A stretch of 64,000 nt of DNA, taken from the NCBI GenBank assembly GCA_904846265.1, contig CAJHAA010000001.1, positions 372,001 to 436,000 on the forward strand, given 5' to 3'. Below, one piece after another: positions 40,445 to 49,793 of this stretch. The notes under the pieces are model-generated. The model worked only from the letters and a program-made list of their open reading frames with translations. It searched no databases and was not told the origin of the DNA. The stretch is from Psychrobacter immobilis (GTDB taxonomy: Bacteria; Pseudomonadota; Gammaproteobacteria; Pseudomonadales; Moraxellaceae). The translations under genes and the position numbers were made by a program. Positions within the stretch are counted from its first letter, which is position 1; the number at the start of each line of letters is the position of its first letter.

Positions 40445-42733
40445 ATGCAACTGTCTCGCTTATACTCTGCTTTATTTCGCCCTACTCTATTGAATATGTC
40501 TCGCCATCCCTTGTCATTAAAATCACTGTGCTCATCTTGTCTGTCCACATCGGTAATACTACTGGGTGCAAGCCAAGCCGCGTGGGCACAAACAGATTTA
40601 AATGCTGACGCTCAATCCGATACCCCAAGCGTGGTACTCGATGAGATTGTCGTGACCAGTAGTGCTGATGCATCAGCCGATGGGTTGCCAGATGCCTATG
40701 AAGGTGGTCAAGTAGCAACAGGAAGCCGTGTCGGAATCTTGGGCAATCAAGACATCATGGACACGCCGTTCTCCACTACCTCATATACCAATGAGTATAT
40801 CGGCAATCAACAAGCCCAAAGTGTGGGCGACCTGCTCAAAAAAGACCCGACTGTTCGTGTCGCTAGAGGATTTGGCAACTTTCAAGAAGCGTACTTTATG
40901 CGCGGCTTTGTCACAACCTCTGATGACACCATGTATAACGGTCTATACGGCATATTACCAAGGCAGTATATCGCAACGGAATTGTTCGAGCGTGTTGAGG
41001 TTCAGCGCGGGGCATCCGCCATGCTCAATGGCGCAGCACCCAGTGGTGGTAACGCCGGTGGTACGATTAACCTGCTGCCCAAACGAGCTGGCAATGACCC
41101 GCTACGTAAGGTGACACTCGGTTATGGTCAGGGCGATCAAGGCAAAGTTGCCGTAGACGTCAGTGATCGCTTTGGTACTGATGATGCGTTTGGCGTTCGC
41201 TTTAATGCCGCTTATCAAGATGGTGACAGCGCGATTGATGATGAATCTTCAACACTGGGTCTGGCAGCGTTAGGATTAGATTATAGAGGCGATCAATATC
41301 GACTATCAGCTGATTTGGGCTGGCAAGACAATAAGCTTAAAGAAACTCGTCCTAGTGTCACACTTGCTGGTGTTTCTAGAGTACCAAAAGCACCAGACGG
41401 CTCAAAGAATTGGGCGCAGCCTTGGACGTATTCAGATGAAGAAGATGTCTTTGGTACCATTCGAGGAGAATATGATTTTACTGATAATATTACCGCTTAT
41501 GGTGCTTACGGTGTGCGAAGTGGTGAGGAAGAAAACTCATTGGCCAATCTAACCGTCAACAATGTTGATGGTGCAGGTACGTTTTATCGCTTTGATAATT
41601 CTAGAAAAGATTTGGTACAAAGTGCCGAGCTCGGTCTGCGTGGTAAATGGCAAACGGCTGACGTGGCTCATAATTGGGTACTAGCAGCGGATCTCTATGA
41701 CCAAGAAGAAAAAGGGGCGTTCGCCTATGATTTTGGTAATCAACCCGCAACCAATTTATATCGCCCTATTGACTACGCTGAGGTACCTTTTACAAGCACA
41801 ACAATCTTCGGTGGTAACTTAGACGATCCGAAGCTAACCAACGAGAAGCAATTCCAGAGCTTTGCGCTAGCTGATACGATATCACTGTTCGATGACAAAC
41901 TAAAAACCACTTTAGGTGTGCGTCATCAGAATCTAAAAACCACCAGCTATGATCCTAATACTCAAGTACAAACTGCTGATTACGATAAAAGCGAGTGGAC
42001 ACCAAGTATTGGTATTGTCTATCAACCGAGCATGGACTGGTCTGTTTATGGTAACTATATCGAAAGCCTAGCGCCAGGCGCAAGGGCACCTCTGACTAAT
42101 AATAGTGGTGCTGTCACCAATGGTGGTCAAAATTTAGACCCTTATGTGAGTGAGCAAACTGAGGTTGGCGTTAAGTATGACAATGGTTTGATTGGCAGTA
42201 GTTTGGCGATATTCCGCACTAATGAGCCGCGCGCTTATATCAATGACGCCAACACCTTTGTGGCTGCAGGCGAAAATCGACATCAAGGGGTGGAATTGAC
42301 TGTATTTGGTAGCCCAAGCGAAAACATGCGCTTCAATGCTGGTGTTACTTACTTAAATGCTGAGCAAAAAGACACGGGCGATGTGACGTTCGACGGCAAC
42401 CGAGTCATCGGACTGCCCACGCTACAAAGCAACGTCAATCTAGAATATGATATTGCGGCAGTTGAAGGAATGACCTTGACCGGCGATATCATTCACACAG
42501 GCGCACGTTATGCCGATGCCGCCAACAGCTTAAAAGTTGACGGTTATACCACATTAGATCTAGGTGCTCGCTATAAAACCATGCTCGCTGGCCAAGACGT
42601 GACGCTAAAAGGAGTAGTTACTAATATTACTGGTGAAGACTATTGGCAATCAGTGGGTGGTTATGCGGGTGCTGGATACTTAAATGCCGGTGAGCCTACT
42701 GCCCTAAAAGTATCAGCGACTTTCGACTTTTAA
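40445..42733 (+). CDS. TonB-dependent siderophore receptor (1)
   Basis: An outer-membrane receptor of about 762 residues. The signal region ends near GASQAAWAQ, and DEIVVTS is the TonB box. The plug (~75-210) has SVGDLLKKDPTVRVARGFG, FMRGFVTT, FERVEVQRGASAMLNG and GGTINLLPKRA, which mark the FhuE/ferrichrome class of siderophore receptors. The barrel ends in ...SATFDF. The frame opens at 40364, but that lies upstream of the -10 and within the Fur box region, so the ATG at 40445 (GGAAAT before it) is chosen. The cognate siderophore cannot be inferred. An exporter gene follows 112 bp downstream. Confidence 0.9.
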   Translation: MQLSRLYSALFRPTLLNMSRHPLSLKSLCSSCLSTSVILLGASQAAWAQTDLNADAQSDTPSVVLDEIVVTSSADASADGLPDAYEGGQVATGSRVGILGNQDIMDTPFSTTSYTNEYIGNQQAQSVGDLLKKDPTVRVARGFGNFQEAYFMRGFVTTSDDTMYNGLYGILPRQYIATELFERVEVQRGASAMLNGAAPSGGNAGGTINLLPKRAGNDPLRKVTLGYGQGDQGKVAVDVSDRFGTDDAFGVRFNAAYQDGDSAIDDESSTLGLAALGLDYRGDQYRLSADLGWQDNKLKETRPSVTLAGVSRVPKAPDGSKNWAQPWTYSDEEDVFGTIRGEYDFTDNITAYGAYGVRSGEEENSLANLTVNNVDGAGTFYRFDNSRKDLVQSAELGLRGKWQTADVAHNWVLAADLYDQEEKGAFAYDFGNQPATNLYRPIDYAEVPFTSTTIFGGNLDDPKLTNEKQFQSFALADTISLFDDKLKTTLGVRHQNLKTTSYDPNTQVQTADYDKSEWTPSIGIVYQPSMDWSVYGNYIESLAPGARAPLTNNSGAVTNGGQNLDPYVSEQTEVGVKYDNGLIGSSLAIFRTNEPRAYINDANTFVAAGENRHQGVELTVFGSPSENMRFNAGVTYLNAEQKDTGDVTFDGNRVIGLPTLQSNVNLEYDIAAVEGMTLTGDIIHTGARYADAANSLKVDGYTTLDLGARYKTMLAGQDVTLKGVVTNITGEDYWQSVGGYAGAGYLNAGEPTALKVSATFDF

Positions 42734-42767
42734 GACATGCCCATTAAACCACGTTTATAAGACTTAG

Positions 42768-42802
42768 ATAAAAGGGATTAGGCACAACCTACTCCCTTTT
42801 AT
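42768..42802 (+). terminator. Hairpin between receptor 1 and the exporter gene
   Basis: ATAAAAGGGATTAGG and CCTACTCCCTTTTAT form a 15-bp stem with one mismatch, with a short T tract within the 3' arm. It may partly terminate transcription, or reduce expression of the exporter gene. Confidence 0.65.
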
Positions 42803-42845
42803 GTTATCAAAAATACGCAAAAAATCATTCTATTATTGAGCCATT

Positions 42846-44558
42846 ATGTCCTCTCACGCCACCGTTTCTTTATATCACATGATTTGGGCACACTATCGTC
42901 TGCCTTTTCTTAAAGTCATTTTACTTAATTTGGTGAATGCCGCGGTCAGTGTGGGCATCATTGCCTATATCAATCACACCTTTATCAGTCAGCCTGTTTT
43001 TAATACCTTATCGTGGGCAAGTTTGGGTCAATTTTCAGCCTTGGTTGTCCTGCTATTGGTCACTACTTTTTTATCACAATATGCCTTAACCCGTCTCGGT
43101 CACAAGTTTGTCTATGAGCTCAGAACCAAGCTGGTCAAACAAATCATTGACACGGCCGTCCCTCAAATAGATCATTTGGGTAGTGCGCGGTTACTCGCCA
43201 GTCTATCCTCAGACATCCAGTCCATTACCGTCGCCTTCGTGCGTATGCCAGAACTGGTGCAAGGCGTTATTTTATCTGTTGGTGTCGCCCTTTATTTAGG
43301 CTGGTTGTCGCTGCCATTATTATTGATTGTCATGTTTTGGATTGCGATGACGATTTGGATAAGCACCATTTTAGTGAAGCATGTCTATACTCATTTAAGA
43401 GAGCTCAGAGAGATTAATGATCTTTTATATGAGGACTATCAATCCATTATAGATGGTCGCAAAGAACTGGCGCTTAATCAACACCGCGCTGAGAAACTCT
43501 ATAAAAATGATTTCTTAAATCATGCCAAGTCTTATCAAAATCGAGTGATTAAATCGGATACGTATCATTTGTCCGCCGTGAATTGGTCGAATATTATGAT
43601 GTTCGCAGCCATTGGTGTGGTGTTTGCCGTGTCAAATTATCTTGCTATTCCAATGGGTATTGCCACCACTTTCTCTTTAACCATCCTATTCATGCAATCA
43701 CCCATCCTCCATGCCGTCGGTGCGTATCCGACCTTACAAACGGCACAAGTAGCGCTGGATAAAATACAATCTTTAGAATTGGCGGAGTACCAATCAACCT
43801 TTATAACGGATATTGTGGTAAACAACTGGCAGTCCATATCATTCAATGATATTGGCTATCGTTATGCAAGTATTGATACCGATGCAAATGAGCTAGCGGT
43901 CAAAGAAAATGAGCATGCTAGCGATATCCTAAAATCGGTTAATCTGATTTTGAAACGTGGCGATGTGGTGTTTTTAATCGGGGCAAATGGTAGCGGCAAG
44001 TCTACGCTTGCAAAGATTATTACAGGCATTTTCACCCCTAGCATCGGTGCTGTAAAAATAGACAGCCAGCTCGTTGACTCAGAAAACAACGCCGATTACC
44101 GACAGCTTTTTTCTGCCATTTTTAGCGATCAGCATCTTTTTAAACAGCTGATTGGTAGAGAGGGACAGCAACCCGATGAAGCGCTCGTAAATACATGGCT
44201 ACACAAGCTCAATTTGCAAGATAAAGTCAGCGTGACTGACAACCAATTATCGACAGACAAGCTATCACAAGGACAACGCAAGCGCTTGGCCATGCTCATT
44301 GCCGTGGCTGAACAAAAAGACATACTGCTACTTGATGAATGGGCGGCTGACCAAGATCCTGCCTTTCGCCGAGTGTTTTATCAAACACTGATACCTGAAC
44401 TCAAAGCCTTGGGTAAAACGCTGTTTATCATCAGTCATGATGATGGTTACTTTGAGCATGCAGATCGATTATTACTGATGAAAGAAGGCAGACTTATTGA
44501 GTTAAATGCTGAAGAACGGCAACGTGCCAGTGCCGATGCCATTGCTATGTTGGCGTAA
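42846..44558 (+). CDS. Cyclic-peptide-type ABC exporter (SyrD/PvdE/YojI family)
   Basis: A 570-residue half-transporter: six membrane helices in residues ~1-300 and a C-terminal ATPase with Walker A GANGSGKST, signature LSQGQRKRLAM, Walker B ILLLDEWAADQDP and H-loop ISHDD. The LDEWAADQDPxFRRVFY segment is diagnostic of the SyrD/PvdE/YojI group, which exports pyoverdine precursors, syringomycin or microcin J25. Here it sits between two siderophore receptor genes, yet no peptide or NIS synthetase gene is in the window. It may export iron-bearing peptides or imported siderophores; this is an inference. Confidence 0.88.
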   Translation: MSSHATVSLYHMIWAHYRLPFLKVILLNLVNAAVSVGIIAYINHTFISQPVFNTLSWASLGQFSALVVLLLVTTFLSQYALTRLGHKFVYELRTKLVKQIIDTAVPQIDHLGSARLLASLSSDIQSITVAFVRMPELVQGVILSVGVALYLGWLSLPLLLIVMFWIAMTIWISTILVKHVYTHLRELREINDLLYEDYQSIIDGRKELALNQHRAEKLYKNDFLNHAKSYQNRVIKSDTYHLSAVNWSNIMMFAAIGVVFAVSNYLAIPMGIATTFSLTILFMQSPILHAVGAYPTLQTAQVALDKIQSLELAEYQSTFITDIVVNNWQSISFNDIGYRYASIDTDANELAVKENEHASDILKSVNLILKRGDVVFLIGANGSGKSTLAKIITGIFTPSIGAVKIDSQLVDSENNADYRQLFSAIFSDQHLFKQLIGREGQQPDEALVNTWLHKLNLQDKVSVTDNQLSTDKLSQGQRKRLAMLIAVAEQKDILLLDEWAADQDPAFRRVFYQTLIPELKALGKTLFIISHDDGYFEHADRLLLMKEGRLIELNAEERQRASADAIAMLA

Positions 44559-44592
44559 ATACTGGCTTAGTAAAAAGTTAATGGCGAACAAT

Positions 44593-44631
44593 AAAAAATC
44601 GGGGCATCTTTTAGAAAGTTGCCCCGATTTT
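44593..44631. terminator. Bidirectional terminator
   Basis: AAAATCGGGGCA and TGCCCCGATTTT form a perfect 12-bp stem between convergent genes. Confidence 0.88.
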
Positions 44632-44679
44632 GTGTAAATAAGAATGACTTTTTGAATGGCTCTCTTATTTTATTTAATT

Positions 44680-46182
44680 TTAAAATAATAATTTCTGTAA
44701 AAAACCAACCCGTGAAATGACTAAGAAATCTAGTAATCCGATAGCGACAATCGCGATGATGGCGGTCGGGAATATGATTGCCACTGCTAACAAAGGAATG
44801 GCAAACGGCCACCATATAGAAAAACTGAGACCACGCGCTGGTGGATTCAGTCCAACCTTTTCACTGGCATGACGTGGACGGCGTTGCCACCACATGATGT
44901 AACCGCTCACACAAATAGCAATAACCGATAAGCAAAACAAGATATTGGCCAATACGCTCCACCATCCAAGCGTCCCCATATGAATCGCAATGCCCGCCGC
45001 CATAAATTTACCAAAAGCATTGTAATCATCAAAGCGGATATCTGCCAAAATATTGCCCGAATAACGATCGATATGTACCGTACGATCAGCCATTGGATTT
45101 TTCATATCATAGCTCATTGAGTCTTGGCTAATCGTCCAGACGCCCGTATTACCCTGTGGCAGATTTAATTGGTAACGTCCGACAACACCAATCTCACGGG
45201 CAAATCGATCTACAGTATCGATCATACTCGGTATATTGGACTCGATACCATTCTTGCCAGCGACAGTGCCAGATGCTGGCATTGGTGTCAATTCAAGCAC
45301 CCAAGGCACATCTTTGGTACTACCCGTATTTAGTGCATCACCATGCGTGGGTGCTGTGGCTGGTGTTGCTCCATGAACGTGCGGCGTGGCTTCAGCGTTA
45401 TTCATATCCATACCAACATGATGTTGACTGTGATCAATAGAAAGCGGCATTGGCGCAACGCCCCATTTGCCCGCAGGAAACTGACTCCATGCCTGTACCA
45501 TACGCTCGCCCCAGATGCCTGCCCATGCCATTCCTGAAATACAGAAAAACAGTAGCAACACAGATATCCAACTGCCCAATGTCGCATGAATGGTACGTAT
45601 GAATGAGCGTTTTTTCTTATTATTTACAGCATCATTGAGTATAAGCATGGCTTTGAGTGATTTGCGTTTTTGCCACCACAAATACCAACCCGTTAGAATC
45701 ATTAAAATCGTCAATGAGGCAGTGGTTTCTTGGATATAATCACCGACTTTGCCCAATAGTAAATCGGCATGAATATCATTAAAGGTATAGTACAGACCAC
45801 TATTAGTCGGTGTGCTTTTAACGATATCAGCCGTATAAGGATTCACCGCCACCATATTCTCATGACTGGCTGACTTAACTTGAAACAAGGCAACGGTTTC
45901 CGTATCACGAGGCGCGATATATTTCACCAGCGTGCTGTTAGGTAAAGTGTTCAGCGCATTTTTAGCTTGCGTAGAAATAGGTGCCGTCACCACTGAATCT
46001 GGGGTGGTAATGGTGAGGCGATCATCATCACGACCTGCTATGTTAGACATCAACAGCATGCCAAGTGCGCTGCAAGCTAGGATAATTAGGAAAGGTGCTA
46101 TAAACATTCCCGCATAAAAATGCCAACGCCATACCGTAAAATAGCGTTGAGTATTGGTTGATTGACTTGTATGTCTGTTCAT
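44680..46182 (-). CDS. PepSY-associated membrane protein (PiuB-like, iron-linked)
   Basis: A 500-residue inner-membrane protein with four or five hydrophobic segments: near the N-terminus (FYAGMFIAPFLIILACSALGM), two in the middle and two near the C-terminus (NILFCLSVIAICVSGYIMWWQ and PLLAVAIIFPTAIIAI). Extracytoplasmic PepSY-like regions lie between them. A His-rich loop (MPLSIDHSQHHVG and HVHG, about residues 245-280) could bind metal. Such proteins are often iron-regulated and adjacent to siderophore receptors; some reduce ferric siderophores. The ATG at 46182 has AAAGGT upstream. It is divergent from receptor 2 and may share the Fur region at 46465. Confidence 0.85.
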   Translation of the reverse strand: MNRHTSQSTNTQRYFTVWRWHFYAGMFIAPFLIILACSALGMLLMSNIAGRDDDRLTITTPDSVVTAPISTQAKNALNTLPNSTLVKYIAPRDTETVALFQVKSASHENMVAVNPYTADIVKSTPTNSGLYYTFNDIHADLLLGKVGDYIQETTASLTILMILTGWYLWWQKRKSLKAMLILNDAVNNKKKRSFIRTIHATLGSWISVLLLFFCISGMAWAGIWGERMVQAWSQFPAGKWGVAPMPLSIDHSQHHVGMDMNNAEATPHVHGATPATAPTHGDALNTGSTKDVPWVLELTPMPASGTVAGKNGIESNIPSMIDTVDRFAREIGVVGRYQLNLPQGNTGVWTISQDSMSYDMKNPMADRTVHIDRYSGNILADIRFDDYNAFGKFMAAGIAIHMGTLGWWSVLANILFCLSVIAICVSGYIMWWQRRPRHASEKVGLNPPARGLSFSIWWPFAIPLLAVAIIFPTAIIAIVAIGLLDFLVISRVGFLQKLLF

Positions 46183-46537
46183 AAATATGACCTTTAACAA
46201 TCTTTGGTTGCTCAATGAACGACCTAGACCTATTAATAGTAGTAATAAATCCTGTCTGTCTGTTGATCTAAAAGTTGATTCCAAATAGACGGCTGCATCA
46301 TACGAGAAAAGCCTTGTAAACACCATTGCTTATAGTCAAAAATTATCGTCATATTAAGGCGTTTCTTCAATTTTCATGTTTGCATCATAGTCATCTTAAT
46401 GGCTAAAAATGAGGCTACTTCACTCGACATCTTACTAAGAACGCTTTGTTTGTAAATTTTTAATGATAATGATAATCATTAATGTTATTATTCCTTTTCT
46501 CTCGCTTTCGGCATTTGATAACTTACAAGGAAATATG
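46183..46537. other. Divergent promoter region with Fur box
   Basis: This 355-bp region lies between the PepSY gene and receptor 2. The Fur box at 46465-46483 is its only clear element; frames open into it on both strands, but no separate gene is supported. Confidence 0.55.
46465..46483. promoter_or_regulatory. Near-consensus Fur box of siderophore receptor 2
   Basis: GATAATGATAATCATTAAT agrees with the 19-bp Fur consensus at 17 of 19 positions by my count, the best in the window. It lies 54 bp before the receptor start and overlaps an earlier ATG (46463), which argues that this ATG is not used. Confidence 0.85.
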
Positions 46538-48751
46538 ATGCGTTTTATTTCAACGTCTACATCCATTCGTCAAAAACGTTTAACTCTCGCGGTGCAACTG
46601 GGATTGGCAATGGGTTTGAGCCACGCAGCTTATGCTGAGACGATGCCGAATAACATCGAAAACAGTGTTGGCAACGACGTCGATAATGATGTTGGTAATG
46701 ATGAGACTGTGACACCATCGACCACCTTGGATACCATTACTGTCTATGCCGACAACTACCGTAGTACGGGCACCAAAACAGCGTTAGATCCCAATGACGC
46801 GCCCATGAGCTATACGAGAATCGATCAAGCACTATTGCAAAAACGTCAAGCAGACAGTGTCAATGCAGCGTTACGTTATGAGCCAGGGGTAAGTACTGAG
46901 AGTCGCGGTACCGTGTCCATCTTTGATGAATACAATATTCGCGGTTTTAAGACTTACTCCAATTTTTACGATGGATTAAGACTGCCCTACGATGGGGCTT
47001 GGAATCTGATGCCGCAAGTCGATATCTACGCAACAGAAGCAGTCGAAGTGGTCAAAGGGCCCGCATCCTCACTCTATGGCTATGCATCTCCAGGTGGCAT
47101 GGTCAATCAAGTCGCCAAAACCCCAAAAAGCACTCAAGCATCTGAGGTACAGGTAAGACTAGGCAATCAAAACCTAAAAGAAGTGGCGGTCGATACGACA
47201 GGACCTATCTCAGACACGCTCAATTATCGACTGGTGGCGTTAAAACGACAAAAAGACGGGCAGATGCAAACCACAGAAGAAGAGCGCACCCTGATCAATC
47301 CGTCACTGCAATGGCAACCGACAGAAGATGTGTCCGTTCTTGCCAATCTGTTTTATCAGGATGATCCAGAAATGGTGCCTTCCACCCCATTGCCTGCCGT
47401 TGGCACTGTCTACCATGCCAGCTATGGCAAACTGGGCAGTGACGCCTATGCCGGCGATGAGTGGAATCACTTCAGCAAAGAAGTACTTATGCCGAGTGTC
47501 ACGGTGAACTGGGACATCAATGATACGCTCACCTTTAAACACATTCTGCGCTATACCGACGCCGACGCGCAGCAGCGTAATATGTACAACAGCGGGTTTG
47601 TAAGTGGTAGTGATAAGATACTAAATCGCGTGGCCTACACCACCGATGAGAGCATGAGCAACTGGACCACGGACAATCAGCTTTCTTATCAGCTAGATAC
47701 TACCAATACCTCGCACAATTTATTATTTGGTATTGAGTATCAAGAGACAGACAGTAGCGCCACTTATTATGATGCTGGCGCAGATGGCACGCCAAATCTT
47801 GACTTATCCAATCCAGATTACTCACAAATCCATGCTGATACGTTGCCTTTAGAGGCTTATCGTCAAAATGAAGACATTGAACAAAGCCAGCTTGGGTTCT
47901 ATGTACAAGATGAGATGAAATGGCAAGATTTGACAGTAGTAGCAGGCTTACGTCACGATAATTTTGATAGTAGTACTGAGCAAACCGAAGCCACTAAAGG
48001 CGTCATTTATAATAAAAAAACAATTAACAATGATGCGTCAGAAACCAGTGGTCGTCTCGCAGCCATTTATGACTTTGATAATGGTCTATCTCCTTATGCA
48101 AGCTACTCGCAGTCGTTTCAACCAGTGGTCGGTAGTAACTTTATTACCAATGCGCCATTTAAGCCAACGACTGCCGATCAGCTAGAGGCTGGTGTCAAAT
48201 ATCTCTCTGCCAATCGCGCCACACAAGGAACATTAGCAGTATTTGATATCACTCAAAAAAACGTCGTGGTGGCTGACGAAATTAACTATAGAAGTCAAAC
48301 ACAAACGGGTGAAATTACCTCCAAAGGCTTTGAAGTCTCAGGCAGCCACATGCTTAACGACTGGGTAGATATTGCCGCCAGTTATAGCTATACCGATGCT
48401 GAAATTACAGAAGATGAATTCAACCCTGATGTGGTTGGCAATACTCCTGCGCAAACGGCTAAGCACAAGGCAACATTGTGGGCAGATTATTACGCTACTG
48501 ACAAGCTCAGTCTCAACGCTGGCGTGCGCTATGAAGGCGGTATGCAACTTGATAAGCAAAACTCAGACGAATTACCAAGCGTGACTTTGGTAGACATTGG
48601 CGGTAATTATCAAATCAATCCGATGCTCACTGTCGGCGCGAGTGTCAACAATCTCTTTGATAAAACCTACGTTGGCGCTTGTTATGATATTAACAATTGC
48701 TGGATGGGACCTGAGCGCCAAATGTCCGTCAGTCTAAAGGCCAATTTTTAG
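46538..48751 (+). CDS. TonB-dependent siderophore receptor (2)
   Basis: A 737-residue outer-membrane receptor. The signal peptide ends SHAAYAE, followed by an Asn/Asp/Gly/Val linker and the box-like TLDTITVYA. The plug has VNAALRYEPGVSTESRG, YNIRGFKTYSNFYDGLRLPY and AVEVVKGPASSLYG, which place it in the FhuA/ferrichrome-type receptors, and the barrel ends in ...KANF. The longest frame starts at 46463 inside the Fur box; AAGGA six bases before the ATG at 46538 supports the later start. It precedes a SIP-type ferric reductase gene by 105 bp, so uptake and iron release may be coupled. Confidence 0.9.
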   Translation: MRFISTSTSIRQKRLTLAVQLGLAMGLSHAAYAETMPNNIENSVGNDVDNDVGNDETVTPSTTLDTITVYADNYRSTGTKTALDPNDAPMSYTRIDQALLQKRQADSVNAALRYEPGVSTESRGTVSIFDEYNIRGFKTYSNFYDGLRLPYDGAWNLMPQVDIYATEAVEVVKGPASSLYGYASPGGMVNQVAKTPKSTQASEVQVRLGNQNLKEVAVDTTGPISDTLNYRLVALKRQKDGQMQTTEEERTLINPSLQWQPTEDVSVLANLFYQDDPEMVPSTPLPAVGTVYHASYGKLGSDAYAGDEWNHFSKEVLMPSVTVNWDINDTLTFKHILRYTDADAQQRNMYNSGFVSGSDKILNRVAYTTDESMSNWTTDNQLSYQLDTTNTSHNLLFGIEYQETDSSATYYDAGADGTPNLDLSNPDYSQIHADTLPLEAYRQNEDIEQSQLGFYVQDEMKWQDLTVVAGLRHDNFDSSTEQTEATKGVIYNKKTINNDASETSGRLAAIYDFDNGLSPYASYSQSFQPVVGSNFITNAPFKPTTADQLEAGVKYLSANRATQGTLAVFDITQKNVVVADEINYRSQTQTGEITSKGFEVSGSHMLNDWVDIAASYSYTDAEITEDEFNPDVVGNTPAQTAKHKATLWADYYATDKLSLNAGVRYEGGMQLDKQNSDELPSVTLVDIGGNYQINPMLTVGASVNNLFDKTYVGACYDINNCWMGPERQMSVSLKANF

Positions 48752-48856
48752 GCAATGTAGAACTTACCATTACCAGAGAATATCCATCTTATAGAGTGGT
48801 CTCATCTCAAATGATGACCTAAACTATCAAATAGTTAAATGAAGGAAAGTATTAAT

Positions 48857-49600
48857 ATGGGAAAACCTACCCCAAGAATGCTAGATGTAATTGGCAGTAA
48901 ATACCTCACGCCACATATGTGCCGTGTCACGCTTGGCGGTGCTGGACTGACTGATTTTCCGGCAGATCAAGAAAGCGCGTACATTAAGCTGATATTCCCT
49001 CAAGGCGATGAGGCTCGACCATTGATGCGTACCTATACCGTCAGCGTTCAACGTGATGACGAAATAGATGTCGATTTTGCATTGCATGAGACAGAAGGCC
49101 CTGCTTCAACATGGGCACGTAACGCCCAAGTGGGCGAGCAAATATTGGTAGGCGGCCCTGGACCAAAGAAGCTGATTAACAATGAGGCAGATTGGTTTTT
49201 ATTGATCGGTGATATGACAGCGCTGCCGGCGATTACCGTCAATATTGCCCAGCTACCTGCTGACGCACACGGCTATGCAGTCCTTGAGATTACCACTGAA
49301 GCAGATAAGCAACTACTCAAAAAACCAGACAACGTAGACATTCATTGGGTGATAAATGCACATCCAAATGCAGAAAGCAGCCCATTGCTTGATCACGTTA
49401 AAGCGCTTACTTGGCTAGCAGGACAACCTGCGGTCTGGGCGGCTTGCGAGTTCCATAGTATGCGTGCCCTGCGGCACTACTTTAAAGCAGATCGTTCAAT
49501 GCCAAAAACGCATCTGTACATATCTAGCTATTGGAAAGTCGATAGCACAGAAGACCAGCATAAAATTGTCAAGCGAGAGGATGCCCAAAGTATAGAATGA
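48857..49600 (+). CDS. Siderophore-interacting protein (ferric-siderophore reductase, SIP)
   Basis: The 247-residue cytoplasmic flavoprotein of the ViuB/YqjH family uses NAD(P)H and FAD to reduce ferric siderophores. It contains MCRVTLGGAGLTDF, the FAD motif MRTYTVSVQ, VDFALHETEGPASTWA and VGGPGPKKLI, and the NAD(P)H domain ending HLYISSYWKV (about residues 220-230). AAGGA precedes the ATG at 48857; the frame is open to 48839. It follows siderophore receptor 2. A second, fused SIP lies at 39011-40138. Confidence 0.92.
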   Translation: MGKPTPRMLDVIGSKYLTPHMCRVTLGGAGLTDFPADQESAYIKLIFPQGDEARPLMRTYTVSVQRDDEIDVDFALHETEGPASTWARNAQVGEQILVGGPGPKKLINNEADWFLLIGDMTALPAITVNIAQLPADAHGYAVLEITTEADKQLLKKPDNVDIHWVINAHPNAESSPLLDHVKALTWLAGQPAVWAACEFHSMRALRHYFKADRSMPKTHLYISSYWKVDSTEDQHKIVKREDAQSIE

Positions 49601-49751
49601 TGAGCAATTATGGTTTGTATTTTTGAACTGTTTTGAAAGCGGTTTAAATAATGATTGATAAATTTTGTGTTACTAATCATTACCCCACTGCTTATCTACT
49701 TTTATTGGCTAAATAAAAGTATAGTGACAAAATATAGTGACATTGTAGAAT

Positions 49752-49775
49752 ATGAGCAGCTGGTGAGCTGCTCAT
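49752..49775. terminator. Perfect 10-bp hairpin between convergent genes
   Basis: ATGAGCAGCT and AGCTGCTCAT flank a GGTG loop. T runs are weak on both sides. Two copies of TATAGTGACA lie just upstream (near 49718-49741). Confidence 0.55.
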
Positions 49776-49793
49776 AAAATGTGATCACTACCC

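Noticed and set aside
46463..46537. Longer N-terminus of siderophore receptor 2 starting at 46463
   Set aside because: That ATG lies within the Fur box, and a good ribosome binding site precedes the ATG at 46538, which also gives a normal signal peptide.
49716..49741. Direct repeat of TATAGTGACA
   Set aside because: Only two short copies in AT-rich DNA; not enough to distinguish from chance.
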